Positions 27,152-35,837 of a stretch of DNA of 64,000 bases are shown in pieces; the first letter of the stretch is position 1; each line of letters starts with the position of its first letter. This stretch comes from VYFG01 sp965221795 (GTDB lineage: Bacteria > Pseudomonadota > Gammaproteobacteria > Arenicellales > Poriferihabitantaceae), in the NCBI GenBank assembly GCA_965221795.1, contig OZ244914.1, forward strand, positions 1,364,001 to 1,428,000, read 5' to 3'. The position numbers were made by a program, and so were the translations under genes. The notes below the pieces were generated by a model. It did no database searches and was not told where the DNA came from. It saw only the letters and a list, made by a program, of their open reading frames with translations.

Positions 27152-27975
27152 GGACTAACCTGCAAGGACGTTAGGAGTTGACCCAATGAACCAATTGGCG
27201 AAATGCCCAAAGTCTGGAAAACGCGCCAGTACAGGGCGGTGTCGGAAGAGATAATCGGTTTCCCAATCGCAGTTTCCAAATCCCGGTCCAAGGAAACCAT
27301 ACGCTGTGGCAATCCATCCGAACGGCGAAAGTTTGGCATGCCGCTCACGACAATTGCATCGATCTGAAGTGACTGTTCGGCAACATGGGCCAGGGATCTC
27401 TCTGCCAACAACCCGTCAAAGATCCAGATACATTCGTTGACCTCTTCCTGGGTAGCGAAAAATCCCTGATCGACAAAATTACCGATATAGCCCAAGTCAA
27501 ATCCGGCCCCCCGCAGAAACCGAGCATAGCCATCCCGCCAGTCAGGCCAGTAATAGACGGCATTGAGTGCAATACGTTCCGCACCGATTGCCCGCAACGC
27601 TTCCACCACACAATATCCCGCCATGTGAAAAGGTGTTTCGTACTGCTCACCGATGCGTTCGCAAAAGTCATGAATCTCGGCAGCGGTTGTGCCTTGACAG
27701 TGCACCCAATTGGTACCGACTTGACCACAGACATCTGCACCATTGTTGGACATGCAATGGACGAACTCCTCCAGTAAGTGAAAGTGGTCCGATCGCTGCG
27801 CCAATTCGTGTCGGTAGTCGGGGACATGAAGCATTCGCCCATGAACCCCCACCTGATCAGGGCAGATTCGCAGGAAATCACTGGGTGCGGCATCAAAATC
27901 GTGGGGAGGAGACGTGAAACCGACTTGGTACGGGAAAAGCTTGTTGCCAGCTTTTTTCCAACGGACGGGTTTCAT
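27148..27975 (-). CDS. Asp/Glu racemase superfamily protein (decarboxylase/isomerase-like)
   Basis: This 275-residue protein has the two-domain Asp/Glu racemase/arylmalonate decarboxylase architecture in outline. CGQVGTNWVHCQG replaces the first catalytic loop, and AIVVSGMPNFR takes the place of the second cysteine loop. ISSDTALYWRVFQTLGI is the typical C-terminal segment. With Ser in the second loop and a shifted first cysteine, it is unlikely to be a two-cysteine racemase, so decarboxylation or another activity is possible. It is coupled to the sulfotransferase gene and upstream of a transporter. The substrate cannot be inferred. Confidence 0.65.
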   Translation of the reverse strand: MKPVRWKKAGNKLFPYQVGFTSPPHDFDAAPSDFLRICPDQVGVHGRMLHVPDYRHELAQRSDHFHLLEEFVHCMSNNGADVCGQVGTNWVHCQGTTAAEIHDFCERIGEQYETPFHMAGYCVVEALRAIGAERIALNAVYYWPDWRDGYARFLRGAGFDLGYIGNFVDQGFFATQEEVNECIWIFDGLLAERSLAHVAEQSLQIDAIVVSGMPNFRRSDGLPQRMVSLDRDLETAIGKPIISSDTALYWRVFQTLGISPIGSLGQLLTSLQVSP

Positions 27976-28119
27976 TGGTCAGGTGGTGTTGGGTCGAAGG
28001 AACCAGTTCGCATATTGGAACATAGCAGTATTCCTGATTTACCCATGCGAAAGAATGCGACAAAATCTGTCCCGTTTCTTTCCGTCCACCCATTGCCGAT
28101 CTCCCTCGGATCGGGCATT

Positions 28120-28168
28120 GGACTTCCACTTCTAGTCGCTGATGTTTTCGTCCTGAGAGGTATGGAAT
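28120..28168. repeat. 49-bp direct repeat, left copy
   Basis: This copy matches 29611-29659 in the same orientation with two mismatches. It begins GGACTTCCACTTCT and ends GGTATGGAAT. The pair brackets transposase debris and may be a target duplication or element ends. Confidence 0.8.
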
Positions 28169-28264
28169 CCCGACTTCGACAGTAAAATTCGGAACGCATT
28201 GACTCTACAGGATTTCCCTAGAGAATTAGGCTCTACATTCCGGGGCAACGCGATTTCGTTCGCA

Positions 28265-28690
28265 CTATTTGCGGGACGTGGAGGGGGTTCTGGACGGGCC
28301 GGCCTTGCGGTCCCAGTCGGTCCGCTCATAGGGCACTTGGGACAAGGGCAACCCCATCATCCGGTACATGGCCTCGGCACTGGGCCGCGACGGAATGGCA
28401 TCATGCTGGCCCGTACTGCGGTCTTCGAGGACGCTGCACTGGCGATCCAGCAAGGCCTGCCGGACCCGCTCTGGTGACCTCCGGGCGGTGGGCTGGAAAC
28501 CGAGACGCCAACCCGGCGGTCACTATGGGCGAGCCGCCGGTAGCGGGAAACTTGTAGGATTTTCTCCCGCAAGGCCTTGCGCTGGTTCTTCAGCCGGGCC
28601 CGACCACATACCGGGTCTGGTGATCTTCCAGCAAGGCCCGATTCTGCTGGCTGAAGAGACCGGCATCGGCGACCATCACGGGGGGTGCCG
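28265..28690 (-). pseudogene. Degenerate IS1634/IS4-like transposase
   Basis: Transposase traces run right to left through several frames. The first, VMVADAGLFSQQNRALLEDH, is the aspartate-containing DDE motif seen in IS1634-type transposases (VVADAGxxSxxN). After VVG a one-base shift moves the sequence into ARLKNQRKALREKILQVSRY, and a later shift leads to a C-terminal-like PSRPSAEAMYRMMGLPLSQV. The N-terminal catalytic region is missing. It cannot make a functional transposase. It lies inside the interval bounded by two 49-bp direct repeats; IS1634 elements are known for long target duplications. Confidence 0.6.
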
Positions 28691-28789
28691 ATGGGTGATC
28701 GATCGCGTGGCCCCTTGCCATATCTGACCGCATTCCGAAGCGGAAACAGGTGCCGACCTGAGAGTCGGCTTCGGAAGGGGCCCGCAAGC

Positions 28790-29101
28790 CTAAGTCAGGA
28801 GAAAGCTGAGAGTCGCGATACCCACCCCCAGGACGGCCACGATCAGCCCGGTAGCCGCGAAAACCGCATACAACATCCGGTTCTCTCGCTTGCCGGCTTC
28901 GATCTCCCGCTGGGCCATGTCAGTCTTCCAGTCGGCAGTATCAGCCCGGAAACGCTCAAGCGTTCCTTGGAGGTCAGATTGCAATGTCTTCATGTCTGCT
29001 CTCAGTACGGCGGCCTCTTTCGCCAGTTCATGGATCCGCTGATCTTGATTGCCATTTTCTGCTATTGTTCCTATCCTATACGATGGTCGTCTAGGTTTCA
29101 A
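28790..29101 (-). CDS. Small coiled-coil membrane-anchored protein
   Basis: This 103-residue protein has a charged, heptad-like stretch (RIHELAKEAAVLRADMKTLQ and onward to about residue 70) followed by a hydrophobic tail, MLYAVFAATGLIVAVLGVGI, close to the C-terminus. It looks like a tail-anchored or C-terminally anchored membrane protein with a coiled-coil domain outside the membrane. The start is uncertain: the frame opens at TTG 29101, and ATG 28993 would shorten it. It lies between transposase debris and a GC-rich fragment inside the repeat-bounded interval. Function unknown. Confidence 0.5.
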   Translation of the reverse strand: MKPRRPSYRIGTIAENGNQDQRIHELAKEAAVLRADMKTLQSDLQGTLERFRADTADWKTDMAQREIEAGKRENRMLYAVFAATGLIVAVLGVGIATLSFLLT

Positions 29102-29520
29102 GTTTCAGCCGCAGACATATTCAAAAGTTCAAAAGTCCTTGATTTGCCGATTTTGGTGCGGTGCGGGCGAGGCGTCGGTGTGTGTCGAAGGAGGATCGGG
29201 GTGCCGGCGAACCGTCATGGGCGTGCCGCTGGGCTACCGGGAGCGGATTCAGGGCGCACCGGACGCAATGCGCCGGACAGAGCGCACAGGGACGGACGTT
29301 CGGTGCCGGGCGGTGGCCCCGCCGGGGGCAGCTTGAGGACGGCATCGAGTGCCTCCTGCGGGCGCACGGCGTAGTGCCGGTTAGCCGGCGGTAGGTGCGG
29401 GAACCGACCCTCGCGGCGCACGATGGAGATGGCCGCATGGGTCAGGCTACGGAATGGTTCAGGAGTGGTCCATTCTACCGGGTCCGCGCCACGATCGAAA
29501 ACTAATAATAAAGACTAGGC
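29102..29520 (-). other. GC-rich gene fragment of unknown origin
   Basis: On the minus strand an open frame runs from about 29520 to 29215. It encodes GADPVEWTTPEPFRSLTHAA then REGRFPHLPPANRHYAVRPQ followed by a proline-rich end. It lacks a start codon in the expected place and shares no family I recognise. It is probably a piece of a foreign gene brought in with the transposase debris. Confidence 0.3.
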
Positions 29521-29610
29521 ACTACAACGGGATCCAATTGTGGAACCCAGCGAAATCAAGGGGTTAGTGAGGCCGTCATCGACGAAAAGAGGCCTCAACC
29601 GTCGAAGTCA

Positions 29611-29659
29611 GGACTTCCACTTCTGGTCGCTGATGTTTTCGTCCTGAGCGGTATGGAAT
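29611..29659. repeat. 49-bp direct repeat, right copy
   Basis: Direct copy of 28120-28168 with two substitutions (A to G in the CTxGTCGC segment and A to C in the GAGxGG segment). It marks the right side of the debris interval. Confidence 0.8.
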
Positions 29660-30134
29660 GACGTCAACCCGACTGGCGTGCCATTTGAATATCAGATTCG
29701 GGATTCTGTGCGCTGTCGCACGAAATGGAAGCCAACACAGTGCCATCGAGGCTGGGCGACAAGCGTGGATCGGTCGGGAATGAGTGCTTCAATGCATTGA
29801 TTTTCGAAGCGAAAATTGCATATACAGCTCGGACCGAATCCGACTTTCTCCATCATCGCGACCCATCACCAACCGGGAGCAGTCCAAATCCCGCGGGATG
29901 GGATATCCGACCCGTAGAAACCGCAGGCACCCGGTCGCTTCTCGCGCATCCCGGCATCCCGGCATCGACACCAGAATCTGCCGAAAAGATCACCTCCAAA
30001 GCTGGGAACGCGTACGAGGCTCTCACCCTGAAGCTCAAATACCTCAATTACGTCTGCGAAGCACCTGAACAAGGTCCCGGCCAGGCATCGTAATTCAAGA
30101 TAGCACCACCCGGCGGTTACACTACGCGGTGGGG
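29660..30134. other. Non-coding gap downstream of clpB
   Basis: About 475 bases lie between the right direct repeat and the clpB stop. A plus-strand open frame (29725-30093) has no family motif, and other frames overlap it at equal length. No clear clpB terminator hairpin was identified. Confidence 0.4.
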
Positions 30135-32708
30135 CTATCCAAATACGATTCCCTGATCGTCAACCGTGACCTGGATGTGATCACCGGAACCGAATTTGCC
30201 CGCCAGGATTTCCTGTGCGAGTGGGTTTTCCACCTGCTGCTGAATGGACCTTTTCAACGGCCGCGCACCATACACCGGATCAAATCCAACCTCTGCCAGC
30301 CATTCGAGAGCCTCTTCAGTAATATCAAGTGCCAGATCACGAGCTTTCAATCGCTGTTTCAGGTACTCAGTCTGGATGGCCGCAATCTGTTTGAGTTGCC
30401 CGCGTTCCAGGGGATGGAACACCGTAATGTCATCAATTCGGTTCAGGAATTCGGGTCGAAAATGGCTTCCTACCACCACCATCACCGCCGACTTGATCTG
30501 CTCATAATCACCTGCAGAGGCCATTTCCTGGATCATTTGGGAACCCAAGTTCGATGTCATCGCAATTACGGTATTGCGAAAATCGACTGTCCGGCCCTGT
30601 CCATCTGTCAGTCTTCCGTCATCCAGCACTTGCAGCAGGACGTTGAACACATCTGCATGCGCTTTTTCCACTTCGTCCAGCAAAATCACGGAATAAGGCC
30701 GCCGCCGTACCGCCTCCGTCAAATAGCCACCCTCCTCATACCCCACATAGCCCGGAGGGGCTCCGATTAGTCGGGCAACCGAATGTTTCTCCATGAACTC
30801 GGACATGTCAATGCGCAGCATGGAATCATCCGTATCAAACAGAAATTCTGCCAATGCCTTGGTCAGTTCGGTCTTGCCCACTCCGGTAGGGCCAAGAAAC
30901 AGGAACGAGCCATAAGGCCGATTGGGGTCCGACAGGCCCGCCCTGGACCTCCGAATGGCATTGGAAACGGCCCGAATCGCCTCTTCCTGGCCAATCACAC
31001 GCCGATGCAGGCTGTCCTCCATCGACAACAGCTTTTCCCGCTCTCCCTCCATCATCTTGGAAACCGGTATGCCGGTCCAACGGGAGACAACTTCCGCAAT
31101 CTCCTCTTCGGCAACTTTGCTTCTTAGCAGGTGCATAGCCTGTTCACTGCTACTATCAGCATCCGCCAGCTGTTTCTCCAGTTCCGGCATGCGGCCATAC
31201 TGCAACTCAGACATGCGCTGGAGATCACCCGCCCGGCGGGCGCTCTCAAATTCAATCCGAACCCGGTCCAGTTCTTCCTTGATCTGCTGGCTGCCCTGCA
31301 CAGCGGCTTTTTCCGCATTCCAGATTTCCTCCAGATCCGCATATTCTTTCTCCAGCTTGCTGATTTCTTCCTCAAGGGCATCCAGCCTTTTCCTGGAAGC
31401 CATATCACTTTCCTTGTTAAGTGCTTCCCGTTCCATCTTGAGTTGAATGATACGGCGATCAAGGCGGTCCATGGATTCGGGCTTGGAATCAATTTCCATA
31501 CGGATGCGGCTGGCAGCCTCATCCACCAAGTCAATGGCTTTGTCCGGGAGATTACGGTCTGTAATGTAACGATGAGACAAGGTGGCAGCCGAGACAATGG
31601 CAGGGTCTGTGATATCCACTCCGTGGTGCACCTCGTAGCGCTCTTTCAATCCCCGCAGAATCGCAATGGTATCTTCCACCGAAGGTTCATCCACCAGCAC
31701 CTTCTGGAATCGCCGTTCCAGTGCTGCATCCTTCTCCACATACCGGCGGTATTCATCCAAGGTGGTAGCTCCCACACAATGCAGTTCCCCCCGGGCCAGT
31801 GCCGGCTTGAGCATATTGCCCGCATCCATGGCACCTTCCCCCTTCCCGGCACCCACCATGGTGTGCAGTTCATCAATAAAAAGAATCACCTGACCCTCCT
31901 GTTTGGCAAGGTCATTCAGTACAGCCTTGAGGCGCTCTTCGAATTCGCCGCGATACTTTGCCCCTGCCAACAGTGCCCCCATATCCAGAGACAGAACTCT
32001 TTTCCTTCGCATGCCCTCGGATACCTCACCATTGACAATCCGCTGAGCCAATCCCTCAATGATAGCGGTCTTTCCAACCCCGGGCTCACCAATCAGAACC
32101 GGATTATTCTTGGTCCTGCGTTGCAGGACTTGAATGGAGCGGCGGATTTCCTCATCCCGGCCGATCACCGGATCCAACTTCCCTTGCTCCGCCCGCTCGG
32201 TGATATCAATGGTATATTTCTCAAGGGCCTGTCGCTGATCTTCGGCATTTGGGCTGTCCACCCCCTGGCCCCCGCGCATGTTTTCAATGGCTTTTTCGAG
32301 CCCACTTCTGGATGCGCCGGCCTCTCTCAGTAGCCTACCAATTGTCCCCTTGTCACCCAGCGCGGCCAGAACAAACAATTCGCTGGCAATATAGTGATCC
32401 TGGCGTTTCTGCGCTAGCTGGTCCGTTACATTGAGCAACTTGACCAGATCCCTTGACAAATGAATCTCACCCTCTGTGCCCTCCACGCGCGGCAAGTGGT
32501 CAATTGCCTCGCCAATCGTAGACCGTAAACGGTTGACATTGACATCCGCACTGGTCAGTAGGTGACGTACAGAGCCTCCATCCTGGTCCAACATGGATTG
32601 CATCAGATGGACCGGTTCAATGAAGGCATGATGGCGTCCCAATGCCGCACTCTGGGCTTCCGCCAATGCGAGCTGAAACCTGGCTGTCAATTTCTCCATG
32701 TTCACCAT
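30135..32708 (-). CDS. clpB: ATP-dependent disaggregase ClpB
   Basis: This 857-residue Hsp100 chaperone is full-length. It has a Clp N-domain (EPVHLMQSMLDQDGGSVRHL), first AAA domain (GEPGVGKTAIIEGLAQRI and VILFIDELHTMVGAG), a long coiled-coil middle domain (residues about 410-525) and second AAA domain (FLFLGPTGVGKTELTKALAE and SVILLDEVEKAH). ClpB works with DnaK to extract proteins from aggregates in the cytoplasm. ATG 32708 is preferred because GGAG lies eight bases upstream; ATG 32699 is possible. It is monocistronic. No convincing heat-shock promoter was identified upstream by eye. Confidence 0.97.
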   Translation of the reverse strand: MVNMEKLTARFQLALAEAQSAALGRHHAFIEPVHLMQSMLDQDGGSVRHLLTSADVNVNRLRSTIGEAIDHLPRVEGTEGEIHLSRDLVKLLNVTDQLAQKRQDHYIASELFVLAALGDKGTIGRLLREAGASRSGLEKAIENMRGGQGVDSPNAEDQRQALEKYTIDITERAEQGKLDPVIGRDEEIRRSIQVLQRRTKNNPVLIGEPGVGKTAIIEGLAQRIVNGEVSEGMRRKRVLSLDMGALLAGAKYRGEFEERLKAVLNDLAKQEGQVILFIDELHTMVGAGKGEGAMDAGNMLKPALARGELHCVGATTLDEYRRYVEKDAALERRFQKVLVDEPSVEDTIAILRGLKERYEVHHGVDITDPAIVSAATLSHRYITDRNLPDKAIDLVDEAASRIRMEIDSKPESMDRLDRRIIQLKMEREALNKESDMASRKRLDALEEEISKLEKEYADLEEIWNAEKAAVQGSQQIKEELDRVRIEFESARRAGDLQRMSELQYGRMPELEKQLADADSSSEQAMHLLRSKVAEEEIAEVVSRWTGIPVSKMMEGEREKLLSMEDSLHRRVIGQEEAIRAVSNAIRRSRAGLSDPNRPYGSFLFLGPTGVGKTELTKALAEFLFDTDDSMLRIDMSEFMEKHSVARLIGAPPGYVGYEEGGYLTEAVRRRPYSVILLDEVEKAHADVFNVLLQVLDDGRLTDGQGRTVDFRNTVIAMTSNLGSQMIQEMASAGDYEQIKSAVMVVVGSHFRPEFLNRIDDITVFHPLERGQLKQIAAIQTEYLKQRLKARDLALDITEEALEWLAEVGFDPVYGARPLKRSIQQQVENPLAQEILAGKFGSGDHIQVTVDDQGIVFG

Positions 32709-33059
32709 GATATAGACTCCGAAAATACTGTTTACAACCCTTCAGTAAATGGTGTTTGAGAGGATCGATTCAATCCTGCCAACTCATCTTCTGCCATCTG
32801 TCAGAGTCTGAGGAAAATCTCCCAGAGTCGACCAGCCCCGCACATATCAAGTTATAAATGAACAAGTTAACACTTAGGAGGTGGCCTTTTCGTTTCCATT
32901 GTAGTATGCAGCATAGTCACGAGTGCCCATGCTGGCCTAGTTTCGGTTTCCGACGAGCCAAGCACTGTTTGCAGAGACCCGGAACATCGCCTGATCCGGG
33001 AACCTCCAAGCCAAATTGCGCCCGGTTTATACCCAACCGGCAGGTCGAACCCCAAAACC
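32709..33059. other. clpB upstream region
   Basis: About 350 bases between the clpB start and the IS30 left end. It includes an AT-rich stretch (about 32840-32880) likely to hold the clpB promoter. A CTTGATA element near 32850 on the minus strand resembles a sigma-32 -35 box, but no matching -10 box was seen. Confidence 0.4.
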
Positions 33060-33180
33060 CCCCGTTCCAGTGTGAAGTGCAACACCCCCCAAGCCGCTGG
33101 CTGGTGAGCTGACAAGCCGCTTGCGGTGGGCCAGATGATGGTCAACAATCTCTGTTTATCACCCACAGAGGATTGTTGTC

Positions 33181-34163
33181 ATGCCAACTGGCTACCACCA
33201 CCTGACCCATGCCGAACGATGCCAGATTCACGCGCTTTTGCATAGGGGGTTGCCGAAACGGGAGATTGCCCGCGATCTCGGACGGGATCCGGCGACGATC
33301 TCGCGCGAGACCTCGCGCCACCGTGGGCAACGCGGCGACCGTCACCAGCAAGCTGACGGCCAGGCTACGGCCCGTCGCCAGGAAGCGTCGGCGGTGCCCC
33401 GGAAGAGGACACCCGAGCGCTGGGCGGTGGTCGAGGACCGGCTGCAGGAAGGCTGGAGCCCGGAACAGATCGCTGGTCGGTACCGGCAGCAGGGCGAGGT
33501 GATGGCGGGCAAGGAGTGGATCTACCCGTATGTGCGGGCCGATCGGCAGGCCGGAGGGACGCGGTACCGGTGCCTGCGACGTCGGGGCAAGAAGCCGAAC
33601 GGGCGCGGCGGCCGGCACGCCGGACGCGGCCACATTCCCGATCGGATCGACATTGCGGAGCGGCCTTCGGTGGTGGCCGAGAAGAGCCGGATCGGCGATG
33701 GGGAGCTGGATACGATCATTGGCGCGAGACACCGGGGGGCGCGGGTATCGGCCGTGGATCGGGGCTCGAAGTTTCCCTTCCTGGAGTGGGTGGAGGGCCA
33801 GACCGCGGCGGCGGTGACCGCGGCGCTCATCCGGCGTCTGGGGCCGATCCGGGACCGGGTCCACACCTGCACGGCGGACAACGGCAAGGAGTTCGCGAGG
33901 CATCGGGAGATCGCACAGAAGCTCGATGCGGGCTGTTACTTCGCTACCCCTACCATTCCTGGGAACGGGGCCGGAACGAGCATACCAACGGCCTGGTACG
34001 CCAGTACTTCCCGAAAGGGACCGACTTCCGCCAAGTGACTGCCGCGCAGGTGCGGGCGGTAGAGGACCGACTCAACCGTCGGCCTCGGAAGGTCCTGGGA
34101 TACCGCACCCCGGCGGAGGTCTTTGCCCGTGGGTTAGCTCCCCCCGGACGCGGCCGGCGGTCC
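33181..34163 (+). pseudogene. IS30 transposase, frameshifted and stop-lost
   Basis: ATG 33181 (GAGG nine bases upstream) opens YHHLTHAERCQIHALLHRGL, the IS30 helix-turn-helix, then KSRIGDGELDTIIGARHRGA (first catalytic Asp region). The copy at 57761-58729 is the intact reference. Here a run of C is one base shorter (TACCCCTACC against TACCCCCTACC, near 33947), so translation leaves the frame before RNEHTNGLVRQYFPKGTDFR, the last catalytic Glu region. A second change turns the stop TGA into GGA near 34155, so the continuing frame reads on through the element into flanking DNA. The enzyme is inactive. Confidence 0.9.
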
Positions 34164-34332
34164 CCCGATCGCCCCCCCCCCGGCACTCCGGTGACCCACC
34201 GGAGCGGCCTCTCTCGGCCTCATGGTGCCGGTTTCGCCCTGGCTTTGGCCGATGACTTCTGTCAGGATCGCCGGCCGTCGAGATGGCTGCCATCCGAGGC
34301 CGAAAAAGCAGCGTTCGCAGCGCGGATTTTGG

Positions 34333-34388
34333 GTCGCCGCCGCGATCCCTCCCTTCGGGCTACGCCCTCATTCCGGGATCGCGGCGAC
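34333..34388. repeat. GC-rich imperfect palindrome inside IS30 copy 1
   Basis: The left arm GTCGCCGCCGCGATCCC pairs with the right arm GGGATCGCGGCGAC with a three-base bulge. Between the arms lies CTTCGGGCTACGCCCTCATT. The same structure is kept in copy 2 (about 57525-57589). It could stop read-through into or out of the element. Confidence 0.7.
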
Positions 34389-34414
34389 TGTTGCACTTCG
34401 GAGTGGAAGCGGGG

Positions 34415-34526
34415 TAGAAAAATAACTCGACGCGGCCTCAGAAATTTCGAGACCTTACATAAACTTGATAAAACCATATTAAAAGAAATTTTGAATGATG
34501 ATATGTCAACCAAGATCGGACTTTAA
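34415..34526 (+). pseudogene. 3' end of an unknown gene cut off by the IS30 insertion
   Basis: Immediately right of the IS, the DNA becomes AT-rich and a frame continues to a TAA at 34526. It encodes FETLHKLDKTILKEILNDDM and a short end. It has no start of its own and reads like the C-terminus of a protein whose 5' part was lost to the insertion. The two unknown genes start immediately after it, so it may have been the first gene of the same cluster. This is an inference from composition and spacing. Confidence 0.35.
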
Positions 34527-34529
34527 AAT

Positions 34530-35150
34530 ATGCTAAATATTCTTGGCAGGGTCAATGGATCACAAACTGCACTTCCAGTTTTTGATGATTCCTTGAAAAC
34601 TTTAGAACGCTACTGGTCAGATGTGTTTAACAGAACCAGCGGTTCACAAACTGCACGATCAATTATTAAGAACACAAATGGGGGAAAGTTTGTAGATTGG
34701 AGCAATACTACAGTGCAAAATGCCCATCTGTGGTTAATCTATGGGCATGATCGAAAATCTAAGATTGACGCACGAATCCAAGAATTTTTTTCCTATGGAA
34801 AAAATTGGGACGGAGATGGTGCAAGGGAGATTCCATCATCAGCGATTTATCAAGCGTTAAATTTTCTCAATAAATTTAGAAGTCGCTTTTTTGGAAAAGA
34901 ACCGAGTAGTGTTGCGCCCAGCCCAGATGGAGAGATTGTATTGTATTGGTGCAATCTTGCCGGATATGCAGAAATTAATTTTAATGGAAACGGAAAATTA
35001 TCAATGTGCTTTGACTTTGAAAGTGATGAAATGCAGCTGATCGAAGAAGATTTCCAGACCACAGATAATAATTTTAATACAAGCCGAATTTGGCAGGCAC
35101 TTTCGAATTTTCTGGGGCAACATGACAGGGAACAAGAAAACAGAATGTAG
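34530..35150 (+). CDS. Unknown protein A of an AT-rich two-gene cassette
   Basis: The 206-residue product starts at ATG 34530, in DNA much richer in A and T than the flanks, which points to horizontal transfer. Residues 89-100 read YGKNWDGDGARE, and IPSSAIYQALNFLNKF follows. Residues 126-140 read SSVAPSPDGEIVLYW, then YAEINFNGNGKLSMCFD at 146-162, which looks like an extended beta-strand module. No signal peptide or membrane segment is seen. Its last 29 bases overlap the next gene in another frame, so the pair is probably translationally coupled. I recognise a general NWDGxGA-type unknown family but no function. Confidence 0.75.
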   Translation: MLNILGRVNGSQTALPVFDDSLKTLERYWSDVFNRTSGSQTARSIIKNTNGGKFVDWSNTTVQNAHLWLIYGHDRKSKIDARIQEFFSYGKNWDGDGAREIPSSAIYQALNFLNKFRSRFFGKEPSSVAPSPDGEIVLYWCNLAGYAEINFNGNGKLSMCFDFESDEMQLIEEDFQTTDNNFNTSRIWQALSNFLGQHDREQENRM

Positions 35151-35700
35151 AAGGTTTTTTCAAAATCGTGTTCAGTTAAGCAAAGACTTTTGGAACGAGC
35201 TAGGAATAATACATCCGTGCTGTGAGTGTGAACGTATTTCAGTAAGCAAGTATTCGCCAGGCCCTGTAAATGATGATGAAACGCTTCTTTCAGTTGTTAC
35301 TTCTAAGCATTATGTATCAATTGATGGTTATATCGAACCCACATATTTTGATAAACGAATGAGTAACGGCATGTCTACTGACCGGAAGCAATATACTTCA
35401 TTGAAATCCCATAATTTACGGGCATCTGAATTAGTAGAAGGAGATGAAAAAAAGGAAAACTGTGGATCTATTGAAATTTCAGTTGAGTTGATCCGAAAAA
35501 TCAATTATCGCGGAATGCGAGCAATTGCCGTATACGATACAGCGCTTCTTGAAAACAAGTCACATGCAGAAATTGCTTGCACTGAGGTGCCCCCCGATAG
35601 AAAATTGCATAGGGCTAATTTGCGCAAGTCTGTGTTAGATGCCACGCTGCATAATGGGCAAGTTCTTGAGTCCTCCGAGTTATGGCCTAACCCAACATAG
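35122..35700 (+). CDS. Unknown protein B of an AT-rich two-gene cassette
   Basis: The 192-residue product overlaps protein A by 29 bases. It has an N-terminal cysteine cluster, HPCCECERISVSKYS (residues 31-45). Residues 68-90 contain DGYIEPTYFDKRMSNGMSTDR, where the G-M-S-x-D-R part looks like a conserved S-D/V-R motif in uncharacterised cassette proteins. The C-terminal half has AIAVYDTALLENKSHAEIAC (135-153) and LRKSVLDATLH. The layout suggests a soluble enzyme or binding protein. The base composition matches protein A and differs from the surroundings. No known nuclease, toxin or transferase motif could be assigned. Confidence 0.75.
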   Translation: MTGNKKTECRRFFQNRVQLSKDFWNELGIIHPCCECERISVSKYSPGPVNDDETLLSVVTSKHYVSIDGYIEPTYFDKRMSNGMSTDRKQYTSLKSHNLRASELVEGDEKKENCGSIEISVELIRKINYRGMRAIAVYDTALLENKSHAEIACTEVPPDRKLHRANLRKSVLDATLHNGQVLESSELWPNPT

Positions 35701-35837
35701 GTACCGAATCGGGGGTAGAATTTTTACCACTTCGGCTTCTTGATTGTATCCATGCTAAAAATCCGAATCTATAGAGTCGACCCTGAAAAACTCAAAATAA
35801 AGTCATAACTATCTGATTATAATTAATATTACCACTC

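Larger units (their letters stand above)
33060..34414 (+). mobile_element. IS30-family insertion sequence, copy 1
   Basis: About 1.35 kb. Ends are imperfect inverted repeats: left TTCCAGTGTGAAGTGCAACA (33065-33084) and right, on the other strand, TTCCACTCCGAAGTGCAACA (34389-34408), both preceded by a short C run that may be part of the repeat. The element holds an IS30-type transposase gene (frameshifted) and a GC-rich hairpin near its right end. A second copy lies at 57499-58848 in the opposite direction. A target duplication could not be assigned. Confidence 0.9.

Noticed and set aside
29725..30093. 122-residue open frame downstream of clpB
   Set aside because: No family motif, no ribosome site, and competing frames of similar length on both strands.
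31131..32333. 400-residue plus-strand frame opposite clpB
   Set aside because: Length alone is notable, but it is antisense to the conserved ClpB frame and shows no motif.
32760..32880. Sigma-32 promoter for clpB
   Set aside because: A CTTGATA element is present but no acceptable -10 partner at the right distance was found.
33516..34526. 336-residue frame across IS30 copy 1 into the AT-rich island
   Set aside because: It is a product of the frameshift and lost stop in the transposase gene joined to a truncated flanking gene, not a real fusion protein.
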